NCBI RefSeq assembly: GCF_014638915.1
Contig: NZ_BMFQ01000003.1
Span: 744,001-808,000 of the forward strand
Reading direction: 5' to 3'
DNA from: Xanthomarina arctica
GTDB taxonomy: Bacteria; Bacteroidota; Bacteroidia; Flavobacteriales; Flavobacteriaceae
Length of the DNA: 64,000 bases
The translations under genes and the position numbers were made by a program. Under the pieces are notes generated by a model, which searched no databases, was not told the origin of the DNA, and saw only the letters and a program-made list of their open reading frames with translations. Shown piece by piece: positions 31,960 to 39,323 of this stretch. Numbering within the stretch: the stretch's first letter is position 1; each line of letters opens with the position of its first letter.

Positions 31960-32715
31960 TCACTTAAACCCTTTTAGTTTTTCTTTGGTAAACTCTGAAA
32001 GCACCAATCGGCCACTTATTGCCGCTCTTTCTGCTAATAAATTATCCCAGTCTTCAGTCCCTTCCCAGAAAATGGTTTTCATTTCCTTCATAGCCTCAAG
32101 ATTGTATGTACATAAATTCTCAGCAAATTCTTTTACGGCTTCATCTAAAGCGTCCGTTGTTTCAAAAACTTGCGTAAACAAGCCTTTTTGTTTTGCCCAT
32201 TCTGCAGAATAAAAAGTATCTGCATCTATGGCAATTTGCGACATTCCTGATAAACCAATTTTACGAACTATAGCTGGACCAACTACAAAAGGTCCAATCC
32301 CAACATTTAATTCGCTTAATTTTATAGATGCAAATTTAGTAGCCATACAATAATCTGTAGAGGCAGCTAAACCTACTCCTCCACCAACTGTTTTACCTTG
32401 AATACGACCAATTATAAATTTTGGACATTTACGCATGGCATTGATAACATTGGCAAAACCTGAAAAGAAAATCTTTCCAGTAGCTTCGTCGTTGATATTT
32501 ATAAGTTCTTTAAAACTGGCACCAGCACAAAATGTTCTGTCATTTCCACTTTTTAAAACAAGTACTTTTATTTTATAATTATTTCCTACATCGGTAATTG
32601 TATTAGCCAGTTTTGCTAACAAATCTCCAGGTAAGGAATTATGAGCAGGATGAAAAAACTCAATATATCCTACTTCATTCTTTATATTTAATTTAACGTA
32701 AGGTTCGGTCATCAC
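31960..32715 (-). CDS. Enoyl-CoA hydratase/isomerase family protein (PaaF candidate)
   Basis: A 251-aa crotonase-fold protein. Oxyanion-hole regions are CAGASFKEL (about 62-70) and GRIQGKTVGGGVGLAAS (about 102-118); the usual second catalytic Glu region is replaced by LNVGIGPFVVGP. In the paa route two crotonases are needed, PaaG (ring epoxide isomerase) and PaaF (2,3-dehydroadipyl-CoA hydratase). The other crotonase of this cluster (40574-41359) matches PaaG closely, so this one is the PaaF candidate by elimination. It is divergent from typical PaaF, and methylglutaconyl-CoA-hydratase-like activity is an alternative. The start may be Met1 or Met2. Confidence 0.75.
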   Translation of the reverse strand: MMTEPYVKLNIKNEVGYIEFFHPAHNSLPGDLLAKLANTITDVGNNYKIKVLVLKSGNDRTFCAGASFKELININDEATGKIFFSGFANVINAMRKCPKFIIGRIQGKTVGGGVGLAASTDYCMATKFASIKLSELNVGIGPFVVGPAIVRKIGLSGMSQIAIDADTFYSAEWAKQKGLFTQVFETTDALDEAVKEFAENLCTYNLEAMKEMKTIFWEGTEDWDNLLAERAAISGRLVLSEFTKEKLKGFK

Positions 32716-32724
32716 ATTTATGTG

Positions 32725-32742
32725 TTCCCACGAAAGTGGGAA
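32725..32742. repeat. REP-like palindrome, left bracket of the GIY-YIG gene
   Basis: TTCCCACGAAAGTGGGAA, an inverted repeat with 7-bp arms. Including flanks it is the reverse complement of the right bracket (33088-33107) at about 19 of 20 positions. Confidence 0.85.
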
Positions 32743-32789
32743 TCTTTTTTTGGTTATTCACTTTAGTGAATATTCGTTAATCTCTAATT

Positions 32790-33095
32790 TTATAATTCTT
32801 CATACAAATCCTTCCAATCAGGATTTTGCTTTTCTATTAATTCTATTTTCCAATCTCTATTCCATTTCTTTATCTGCTTCTCCTTTAATTTAGCTTCGTC
32901 TCCCATTTCATAATATTCAAAATAAACCAACTTGTCTAAATTATACCTTGCTGAAAAAGTACTTGGATGAGCTTTCTTTTTATGTTGATAAATTCTTTTC
33001 TTTAATTGTCCAGTTTTACCAACATAAATTACACCTCTGGGTTTATTAGTTATTATGTAGACACAATGCTTCATTTTAATATTTGAGATTCCCAC
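32790..33095 (-). CDS. Small GIY-YIG nuclease family protein
   Basis: A 101-aa single-domain protein. The GIY-YIG core shows as CVYIITNKPRGVIYVGKTG (about 12-30; the motif here is VYI...IYVG), followed by LKKRIYQHKK with the conserved Arg, and a helix with LVYFEYYEMGDEAKLKEKQI that contains the expected catalytic Glu. Such UPF0213/UvrC-N-like mini-nucleases are common and patchy in Bacteroidetes. They are related to the catalytic domain of homing endonucleases, but the physiological role is unknown. The gene lies inside the paa operon between paaZ and a crotonase gene. It is bracketed by inverted REP-like palindromes; the right one overlaps its first codons. Start MGISNIKMKH at 33095 or Met8 (33074). 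Confidence 0.9.
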   Translation of the reverse strand: MGISNIKMKHCVYIITNKPRGVIYVGKTGQLKKRIYQHKKKAHPSTFSARYNLDKLVYFEYYEMGDEAKLKEKQIKKWNRDWKIELIEKQNPDWKDLYEEL

Positions 33096-33107
33096 TTTCG
33101 TGGAAAT
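33088..33107. repeat. REP-like palindrome, right bracket of the GIY-YIG gene
   Basis: ATTCCCACTTTCGTGGAAAT. It is the inverted counterpart of 32725-32742 and runs directly into the 46-bp palindrome. If Met8 is the real start, the palindrome lies fully in the leader. Confidence 0.85.
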
Positions 33108-33151
33108 TTCGAGCAGTTCAATTTGCTATAGCAAATTGAACTGCTCGAAAT
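33106..33151. repeat. Perfect 46-bp palindrome at the end of paaZ
   Basis: The left half (33106-33128) ends TTCAATTTGCTA and the right half (33129-33151) is its exact reverse complement, with no loop. The right half encodes the last residues of PaaZ (FEQFNLL), and the stop codon sits at the centre. It could act as a terminator or processing hairpin. Confidence 0.95.
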
Positions 33152-35624
33152 GATGATTCAGATGCTTTCTTTCCAATAAATAAGACTCATATTTATTCAA
33201 TTCTCCAAAAACCATGTTCTTCATTATTGCATCTGGATGCTCTTTGAAAAATAATTTATAAGCTTCTCTAGCTTCTATTAATTTTTCTTTTGAAGTCTCA
33301 AAATCTGGATGCACTAAATCTTCCAACTCTTTCTTTTTATATGTTGGAAAAGATGTTCCCATTGGAAATTTATCATAACTATATAAAGAGTTATGTACTT
33401 TTTCTAATATTTTTTCTGGGGTTGCTATATCAAAATCCTGAATTTCTCCAGAACAAATCCTATAGGTATGTTCTAAATGTTCCAGTAGATGTTGAGGCGT
33501 TAAAATTCCCCATTTTGGTTTGGTATCCTTGTTTAATTTCGAAAGACATTCAGTAATTTTATCTTCTGTCATCTCAACAAACGTTTCTTGTTTCTTTTGA
33601 ACCATCGTTAGAATGGTTGCAACCGCCACTAATTCATCTTCTGAATCAAAAACCTCAACAAACCATTTTACAATACCACTTGGATGCTCTGTTGAGACAA
33701 CATCTCTATCTACTTTTTGCTTACATGTTAATCGTACATAAACGGTATCGTTATGATATAAAGGTCTTAGGAACCTGCATTCTTCTAACCCGTAATTTGC
33801 TGAAACCGGACCTTTATTCGGATAAACAAATAATCCAGCTGCTGCTGAAATAATGAAATACCCATGGGCTGTCCTTTGTTCGAAAATACTTCCGTCTAAA
33901 GAGGTAATATCTGTATGAGCATAAAAATGATCCCAAGTAAGATTGGCAAAATTTATAATGTCTGTATCTGTAAACGTACGTTTATGTGTTTTTAAAGACA
34001 TCCCTGGTTGAATGTCTTCCCAATGATATTTAAATGGATGCTCTGGAGCTTCCTTATAGGCTGCATTTGGCTGATAAATACCTGTAATTTCTGTTAAGGT
34101 AGTTGGTGAACCTTGAATGGCAGTACGTTGCAAATAATGTTTAATACCACGCATTCCTCCCATTTCTTCTCCTCCACCAGCTCGACCTGGACCTCCATGT
34201 ACCAAGCTAGGTAATGGCGAACCGTGACCAGTACTTTCTTTAGCCATATCGCGATTGATAACCAAAATTCGTCCATGATGAGTGGCCGCATTGATAACAT
34301 ATTCTTTGGCAATTTTATCATCGTTGGTTGCAATAGAAGAGACCAAAGATCCTTTTCCCATTTGGGCTAAAGTAATCGCTTCATCTAAATTTTTATAAGG
34401 CATGATGGTACTTACTGGACCGAAAGCTTCGGTTTCGTGAACGGCTAAATTTATAAACGGATTGTCTTCTCTAAGTAAAATAGGACTTAAAAAGGCACCT
34501 TTTTTAGCATCGGCTCCAATAGTTTCAATTTTATCTAAATCGCCATATACAATACTAGCTGTTTTAGCTAATTCTTGAACCCGATCTCTAACTTCGGTAA
34601 CCTGATCTTTACTTACTAAAGCCCCCATTCTAACTTCTTTAAGTCGTGGGTCTCCAATAGTGATTTTATCCAAAGCTTTGCCTAAAGCTATTTGAACATC
34701 TTCAACACGATTCTGAGGTACAATAATTCTACGAATCGCGGTACATTTCTGACCACATTTTACGGTCATTTCATTTCTGACTTCTTTGATAAATAAATCA
34801 AATTCTGGAGTTCCAGGAAGAGCATCTTCACCTAAAACGGATGCGTTTAACGAATCGGCTTCCATATTAAAAGGAACAGATTCCTCAATGATGCGTTTAT
34901 GAGATTTTAATAATCTTCCGGTTGTAGCGGAACCCGTAAAGGTCACAACATCCTGAGATTCTACAGTATCTAAAATAGTTCTTGCCGAACCTGTAATTAA
35001 TTGCAAAGCACCTTCTGGTAAAATACCAGAAGCGATTATTTCACGCACAACCGCTTCTGTTAAAAACGACGTATTTGTTGCTGGTTTTACAATCGCTGGA
35101 ACACCTGCCATCCAATTGGATGCACATTTTTCCAACATTCCCCAAACTGGGAAATTAAAAGCATTGATATGAATTGCTACGCCTCGTTTAGGCACCATGA
35201 TATGATGAGCCATAAAGCGTCCGCCACGAGATAAATCGATTGCCTCACCTTCAACATGATAGGATTGGTTAGGAAATAATTTTCTTAAAGATGCATTGGC
35301 AAAAAGATTACCAAAACCTCCTTCAATATCTATCCAACTATCAATTTTAGTAGCTCCGGTTCTATAACTTAATTCGTAAAAAGCATCTTTTCTTTTTGTA
35401 AGATATAAGGCGAGACTTTTCAACATGTTACCACGTTCTTGGAAAGTCATTTTTCTTAAAACTTCACCTCCTTTAGTTCGTCCGTATTGTAGAATTTCGG
35501 CAAAATCCAAACCTTCAGTATCTGAAAGTGCTACAATTTCTCCGGTAATAGCATCGAACATAGGAACGCCTTCGCCTTTACCTTCCAACCATTGTCCTGT
35601 GACGTAATTTTGTATTTTTTTCAT
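33126..35624 (-). CDS. paaZ: Phenylacetate ring-opening enzyme PaaZ (aldehyde dehydrogenase + MaoC hydratase) with extra C-terminal domain
   Basis: Hydrolyses the oxepin-CoA ring and oxidises the resulting aldehyde to 3-oxo-5,6-dehydrosuberyl-CoA. The aldehyde dehydrogenase part (about 1-515) has the catalytic Glu255 (NMEADSLNA) and Cys294 (CGQKCTAIRRI). The MaoC-type hydratase part (about 530-670) has YHWEDIQPGMSL and WDHFYAHTD. E. coli PaaZ ends near 681, but this protein continues to 832 aa with an extra domain (GILTPQHLLEHLEHTYRI, HPDAIMKN). That domain resembles the DUF1569/DinB helix bundle with candidate metal-binding histidines. The last codons are part of a 46-bp palindrome. Start MKKIQNYVTGQW fits homologues. 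Confidence 0.95.
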   Translation of the reverse strand: MKKIQNYVTGQWLEGKGEGVPMFDAITGEIVALSDTEGLDFAEILQYGRTKGGEVLRKMTFQERGNMLKSLALYLTKRKDAFYELSYRTGATKIDSWIDIEGGFGNLFANASLRKLFPNQSYHVEGEAIDLSRGGRFMAHHIMVPKRGVAIHINAFNFPVWGMLEKCASNWMAGVPAIVKPATNTSFLTEAVVREIIASGILPEGALQLITGSARTILDTVESQDVVTFTGSATTGRLLKSHKRIIEESVPFNMEADSLNASVLGEDALPGTPEFDLFIKEVRNEMTVKCGQKCTAIRRIIVPQNRVEDVQIALGKALDKITIGDPRLKEVRMGALVSKDQVTEVRDRVQELAKTASIVYGDLDKIETIGADAKKGAFLSPILLREDNPFINLAVHETEAFGPVSTIMPYKNLDEAITLAQMGKGSLVSSIATNDDKIAKEYVINAATHHGRILVINRDMAKESTGHGSPLPSLVHGGPGRAGGGEEMGGMRGIKHYLQRTAIQGSPTTLTEITGIYQPNAAYKEAPEHPFKYHWEDIQPGMSLKTHKRTFTDTDIINFANLTWDHFYAHTDITSLDGSIFEQRTAHGYFIISAAAGLFVYPNKGPVSANYGLEECRFLRPLYHNDTVYVRLTCKQKVDRDVVSTEHPSGIVKWFVEVFDSEDELVAVATILTMVQKKQETFVEMTEDKITECLSKLNKDTKPKWGILTPQHLLEHLEHTYRICSGEIQDFDIATPEKILEKVHNSLYSYDKFPMGTSFPTYKKKELEDLVHPDFETSKEKLIEAREAYKLFFKEHPDAIMKNMVFGELNKYESYLLERKHLNHHFEQFNLL

Positions 35625-35642
35625 CGATAAATTTATTTATCG

Positions 35643-35660
35643 TTTCCGTAAAAACGGAAA
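35643..35660. repeat. Short palindrome upstream of paaZ
   Basis: TTTCCGTAAAAACGGAAA, 18 nt before the paaZ ATG, followed by TCTAA as in the other REP-like elements (which end AATCT). Possibly an AT-rich variant of that family. Confidence 0.6.
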
Positions 35661-35735
35661 TCTAATTTATGTTTTCGAGACAAATCTGATAACAATGGGA
35701 ATCCCTCGAAGTAACGTTTTAATTAATTTTATTCA

Positions 35736-35767
35736 TACCTACAAGGTTTTTAAAACCTTGCAGGATT
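35736..35767. repeat. AACCTACAAGG...CCTTGCAGG hairpin repeat, copy 2
   Basis: Arms TACCTACAAGG / CCTTGCAGGATT. The repeat contains the stop codon and the last eight or so codons (SCKVLKTL) of the VOC protein gene. Confidence 0.85.
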
Positions 35768-36149
35768 TATAATCTTCTATTTGTTTTGCAAAACTCTCTT
35801 CGTCTTTATAAGCAATTAAATTCCCTTCAGGGTCTTTAAATTTTGCTACTTTCCCCCAAGCATGTTCTTGATAATCTACTTTTATGTTTTGGTTTTTCAG
35901 TTTTTCAGAAATCGCTTTCACATCAGCTACATGAATTCGTAAACAGCTGTGATTTTTTATTTCTGAATGATTTTCTAAATAATCAGTTCTATCTTCCTTT
36001 TCAACCATGAGATATGTTCCGTGAAAATCAAAACAGGTTAAATCTTCCTTCTGAAACAGAATAGAAAGGTTTAAAGTTTCAGCATAAAAAAGAACACATT
36101 CATGATATGCTTTGACGTATAAAATTAAACCTGTTCTTTTTACTTTCAT
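35739..36149 (-). CDS. VOC (glyoxalase/bleomycin-resistance fold) family protein
   Basis: A 136-aa single VOC module: RTGLILYVKAYHECVLFYAETLNL at the N-terminus, CLRIHVADVKAISEKL mid-protein and AKFKDPEGNLIAYKDEESF near the end, the usual beta-alpha-beta-beta-beta layout. A metal site is suggested by the conserved late Glu in DPEGNLIAY. Substrate unknown; it lies between paaZ and the thiolase gene, but VOC proteins are not a standard part of the pathway. Its last eight residues (SCKVLKTL) are translated from a dispersed hairpin repeat, so the native C-terminus was probably near QIEDY. Confidence 0.8.
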   Translation of the reverse strand: MKVKRTGLILYVKAYHECVLFYAETLNLSILFQKEDLTCFDFHGTYLMVEKEDRTDYLENHSEIKNHSCLRIHVADVKAISEKLKNQNIKVDYQEHAWGKVAKFKDPEGNLIAYKDEESFAKQIEDYKSCKVLKTL

Positions 36150-36151
36150 AT

Positions 36152-36174
36152 GAATGCCTGCGCAGGCAGGTATC
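36152..36174. repeat. REP-like palindrome upstream of the VOC gene
   Basis: GCCTGCGCAGGC core with AATG and GGTATCT flanks, 3 nt before the ATG. It forms an inverted pair with 36249-36268. Confidence 0.8.
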
Positions 36175-36248
36175 TTATTGTTGGTTAATCCTTATTCTCT
36201 ATTATAAAAAATAGACTTACCAATATAGTTCGTCCCTTTTATTATGAG

Positions 36249-36268
36249 ATTCCTGCCTTCGAAGGAAT
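36249..36268. repeat. REP-like palindrome at the end of the thiolase gene
   Basis: ATTCCTGCCTTCGAAGGAAT, whose last base is the first base of the thiolase stop codon complement. Inverted with respect to 36152-36174. Confidence 0.8.
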
Positions 36269-37473
36269 TATACTCTTTCAATTATGGCAGCATAACCTTG
36301 CCCAACACCAATACACATGGTAATCAAAGCATAACGTTTATTTTGCTCTTGCAACTCTAAAGCCGCCGAGTGAGCTAATCTTGCTCCAGTAACTCCAAGA
36401 GGATGCCCGATGGCAATAGAACCTCCATTCGGATTTATTCTTGGATCGTTATCTGCCAAACCCCACGCTCTAGTACAAGCCAAGGCTTGTGCGGCAAAAG
36501 CTTCGTTTAATTCAATAATATCCATATCTGCCATTGTCAAACCAGCTTTTTTCAAGGCTTTGTTTGAAGCTTCTACTGGACCTATTCCCATAATTCTAGG
36601 TTCAACACCTACTACGGCAGAACTTACGATTCTTGCCAAGGGTTTTAAATTATATTTTTTAACAGCATCTTCTGAAGCGATGATTGTAGCTGCTGCGCCA
36701 TCATTCAATCCAGATGAATTTCCAGCGGTAACACTTCCTCCTTCGGCTTTAAAAGCACCTCTTAATTTTCCTAATACTTCTAATGAGGTGTTTGGTTTTA
36801 CAAACTCATCTTTAGAGAATTTTATTGGATCTTTCTTTCGTTGAGGAATTTCTACTGTAACAATTTCTTTTGCCAAACGACCATTTTCTTGTGCTTTAGT
36901 AGCTTTCATTTGACTCCAAAAAGCAAACTTATCCTGATCTTCTCGAGAGATATTATATTTTTCAACGAGATTTTCAGCTGTATTTCCCATCCCATCAGTT
37001 CCGTACATTTTTTGCATTCTTGGATTGATAAAACGCCATCCAAAACTTGAATCGTACATTTTGGCATCTGTTCCGAAGCCAGTCGATGGCTTTGCAATTA
37101 CGTATGGCCCACGGGTCATATTTTCAACGCCACCAGCAATGAATATATCGCCATCTCCAGCTTTAATAGCTCTATTTGCCTGAACAATTGCAGACAATCC
37201 TGAACTACAGAGTCTGTTTACGGTTTCTCCCGGAACGGTTACAGGTAAACCTGCCAAAAGTAATGCCATTCTTGCAACATTCCGATTATCTTCTCCGGCT
37301 TGATTAGCGCAACCTATAATAACATCGTCGTATGCTTCTTTAGGAATATTTGGGTTTCGCTTTACTATTTCTTCAATTACCAGAGCCGCTAAATCGTCTG
37401 TTCTTACAGCAGATAACGTACCTTGATAACTTCCTATTGGTGTTCTAATACCATCTATAATATATGCTTCCAT
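36268..37473 (-). CDS. paaJ: 3-oxoadipyl-CoA / 3-oxo-5,6-dehydrosuberyl-CoA thiolase
   Basis: Cleaves the C8 and C6 oxoacyl-CoA intermediates of phenylacetate degradation with CoA, releasing acetyl-CoA and finally succinyl-CoA. The 401-aa protein has the acyl-accepting Cys89 in NRLCSSGLSAIVQA, the His in AIGHPLGVTGAR (about 350-361) and the second cysteine in MCIGVGQG (about 386-393). Length and start (MEAYIIDGIRTPIG) fit the PaaJ/PcaF group. General acetyl-CoA acetyltransferases look similar, but the operon context supports the pathway role. A TTGAAATTGAA-rich stretch lies directly upstream. Confidence 0.92.
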   Translation of the reverse strand: MEAYIIDGIRTPIGSYQGTLSAVRTDDLAALVIEEIVKRNPNIPKEAYDDVIIGCANQAGEDNRNVARMALLLAGLPVTVPGETVNRLCSSGLSAIVQANRAIKAGDGDIFIAGGVENMTRGPYVIAKPSTGFGTDAKMYDSSFGWRFINPRMQKMYGTDGMGNTAENLVEKYNISREDQDKFAFWSQMKATKAQENGRLAKEIVTVEIPQRKKDPIKFSKDEFVKPNTSLEVLGKLRGAFKAEGGSVTAGNSSGLNDGAAATIIASEDAVKKYNLKPLARIVSSAVVGVEPRIMGIGPVEASNKALKKAGLTMADMDIIELNEAFAAQALACTRAWGLADNDPRINPNGGSIAIGHPLGVTGARLAHSAALELQEQNKRYALITMCIGVGQGYAAIIERV

Positions 37474-37475
37474 GT

Positions 37476-37518
37476 TTAAAATTGAAATTGAAATTGAAGT
37501 CGTAAATTGAAACTTCTT
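37476..37518. repeat. Orphan AAATTGAAATTGAAATTGAAG stretch
   Basis: A low-complexity TTGAAA array in the leader of the thiolase gene, the same motif that forms the inverted arms of four-helix-bundle element 3 (42812 and 43214) and the hairpin at 43557. No gene is associated here. Confidence 0.6.
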
Positions 37519-37612
37519 TTCAAATTAATGTTTTTATTTATACTTCGAATACGAAGTTTTTTGTTTCTAATTTTATCCTTTTAAGATTTTTAAAATCATA
37601 TAAAAAAAAGAA

Positions 37613-38473
37613 TTAATTCAGAAGTGCCGAAAATGTATCTCCTTGTCTCATATCGCCTGTTTTATAACCTTTCATGAACCACTCCATACGTTGTTCGGAA
37701 GTTCCATGTGTAAAAGAATCAGGTTGCACATCTCCTTGCACTCTTCTTTGAATAGCATCGTCTCCAACTGCATTTGCAGCGCTTAAAGCTTCTTCAATAT
37801 CTCCTACTTCTAAATAATCTTGATTATGATGCGCCCAAACTCCTGCATAAAAATCTGCTTGTAGTTCTTGAGCAACGGAGAGTTTATTCCCTTCCACTTT
37901 ATTAGTTTGTTGTTGCAATTGTCTTACTTTTTGCGATGTTCCCATTAATGTTTGTATGTGATGACCAATCTCGTGAGCAGTAACGTAGGCAATAGCAAAA
38001 TCGCCTCCTTGAGCTCCGAAACGTGTTTTTAATTCATCGAAAAAAGTCAAATCCATATATAATTTTTGGTCTGCAGGACAATAAAAAGGCCCTGAAGCTG
38101 CAGTTGCATTTCCACACCCACTACTTACTGCATCCGAAAATAAAACCATGGTAGGCTCCTTATAATTCCCTAAACCATTCTCCATAAAAACCTGGTTCCA
38201 AACATCTTCAGTATCTGCTAAAACCGTGGCAACAAAACTTCCAACTTCTTTTTCTTGAGCAGTAAGATCTCTTTGTTCTACTTGTTGTGAAGATTGACCT
38301 TGATTTATCTGTTCGATTATTGGCGCAATTTGCTGTCCTGTTTCGCCTCCAAAAAGTTGTAATAAAATTACAATTACGGCTATAACTCCACCTCCAGCTG
38401 CTAGTTTGCCTTTTGATCCCATTCCTCTGCGATCGTCCATATTGCTACTTTGTCTTCGACCTTGCCATTTCAT
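37613..38473 (-). CDS. YpfJ-type neutral zinc metallopeptidase family protein
   Basis: A 286-aa membrane-anchored protein of the PF04228 family. The N-terminus is Arg/Gly-rich, followed by one hydrophobic segment (GGGVIAVIVILLQLFGG, about 26-42). The zinc motif HEIGHH lies in AYVTAHEIGHHIQTLMG, and CPADQKLYMDLTFFDEL is typical of the family. QELQADFYAGVWAHH supplies the downstream third ligand region. Substrate unknown. It is embedded in the paa cluster between paaI and the thiolase, but has no known pathway role and is probably a passenger. Confidence 0.9.
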   Translation of the reverse strand: MKWQGRRQSSNMDDRRGMGSKGKLAAGGGVIAVIVILLQLFGGETGQQIAPIIEQINQGQSSQQVEQRDLTAQEKEVGSFVATVLADTEDVWNQVFMENGLGNYKEPTMVLFSDAVSSGCGNATAASGPFYCPADQKLYMDLTFFDELKTRFGAQGGDFAIAYVTAHEIGHHIQTLMGTSQKVRQLQQQTNKVEGNKLSVAQELQADFYAGVWAHHNQDYLEVGDIEEALSAANAVGDDAIQRRVQGDVQPDSFTHGTSEQRMEWFMKGYKTGDMRQGDTFSALLN

Positions 38474-38512
38474 AACATTAAATTTTTTATTAAATTATAT
38501 GGAAACCTCTAT

Positions 38513-38929
38513 TTATAACTCCCAATCTTTACTTGTTCTGTATACAACGCCTTTAAAAAGCGCAACAAGTTCTTCTCCTCTTTTAACTTCAATGATATTA
38601 AAGCCTAATTTATTTTTTACATTTTCGATAACTGATTCTGCAACAATATAATCTCCTTCATTTAAAGCTTCCATATGATTGATACTCGTTTCTATAGAAA
38701 CGGCATATTTTCCATGCGTGTTGGCGGCAAATCCGAATGCCGTATCTGCTAACGAATAACTAATACCTCCATGAGCTTTGTTCATACTGTTTAGCATGTC
38801 TTTTCTAATGGTCATACCAACTTTGCAACGCCCGATTTCGCTTTCGATAATCTCGATACCAAGCCATTGGCTGTAGGCATCTTGGGATAGCATCTTTACA
38901 GGTATGAGGTGTGAGGCAATAGGTTTCAT
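38513..38929 (-). CDS. paaI: Hotdog-fold thioesterase PaaI
   Basis: Hydrolyses hydroxyphenylacetyl-CoA and related dead-end esters to free CoA. The 138-aa hotdog protein has MNKAHGGISYSLADTAFGFAAN (about 49-70), with the HGG turn and catalytic Asp, and ENVKNKLGFNIIEVKRGEELVALFKGVVYR at the C-terminus. Residues about 4-10 (IASHLIP) are encoded by the left arm of four-helix-bundle element 2. Met13 (38893, MLSQDAYSQWLG) may therefore be the ancestral start. Position next to paaH supports the assignment. Confidence 0.88.
   Translation of the reverse strand: MKPIASHLIPVKMLSQDAYSQWLGIEIIESEIGRCKVGMTIRKDMLNSMNKAHGGISYSLADTAFGFAANTHGKYAVSIETSINHMEALNEGDYIVAESVIENVKNKLGFNIIEVKRGEELVALFKGVVYRTSKDWEL
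38901..38918. repeat. Left inverted arm of four-helix-bundle element 2
   Basis: GGTATGAGGTGTGAGGCA matches the reverse complement of 39323-39340 (GGAATGAGGTTTGAGGTA) at 15 of 18 positions. It lies within the paaI N-terminal codons. Confidence 0.75.
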
Positions 38930-38942
38930 CCGTTATTTAAAA

Positions 38943-39323
38943 TTAATTATTTATTCTTTTAAAAATTATAGCACGTAAAGTTGTTATCATTTTTGATAAT
39001 TCAGTAATTAATCTTCTGTTTTCTTCGTCTTCTTCAATCGTTATATAATTTCTTATCCAAGCTTTTGAACTACAAGCAATACATTCATGAGTACTAAACC
39101 AAGCATTACCTAGATAATTATGAAACTGTTTATCGGAACCACTTGAACCTTCTGCAATATTTAATGCAATAGAATCTGCTGCCCTTTTAAATTGTGATGT
39201 CAACTCAAACCTTTCATCCTTTGGGAATTTTTTTGACTGCATATTAACAACTTCTCCGAATTCCATAGCCATCGAATAAATCGTTAATTCCTCAAATTTA
39301 AAATGATACTTTGACTTCCTCAT
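38943..39323 (-). CDS. Four-helix-bundle protein (S23 / IVS family), copy 2
   Basis: A 126-aa relative of the protein at 31524-31898: KSKYHFKFEELTIYSMAMEFG, LTSQFKRAADSIALNIAEGS, FHNYLGNAWFSTHECIACSS. The two share roughly half their residues. Its ATG overlaps the paaH stop (ATGA) and its stop is 13 nt before the paaI start, so the operon is kept tight. Both ends are marked by inverted GAGGTxTGAGG arms. No catalytic motif; probably an IVS-type passenger that multimerises and may bind RNA. Confidence 0.88.
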   Translation of the reverse strand: MRKSKYHFKFEELTIYSMAMEFGEVVNMQSKKFPKDERFELTSQFKRAADSIALNIAEGSSGSDKQFHNYLGNAWFSTHECIACSSKAWIRNYITIEEDEENRRLITELSKMITTLRAIIFKRINN

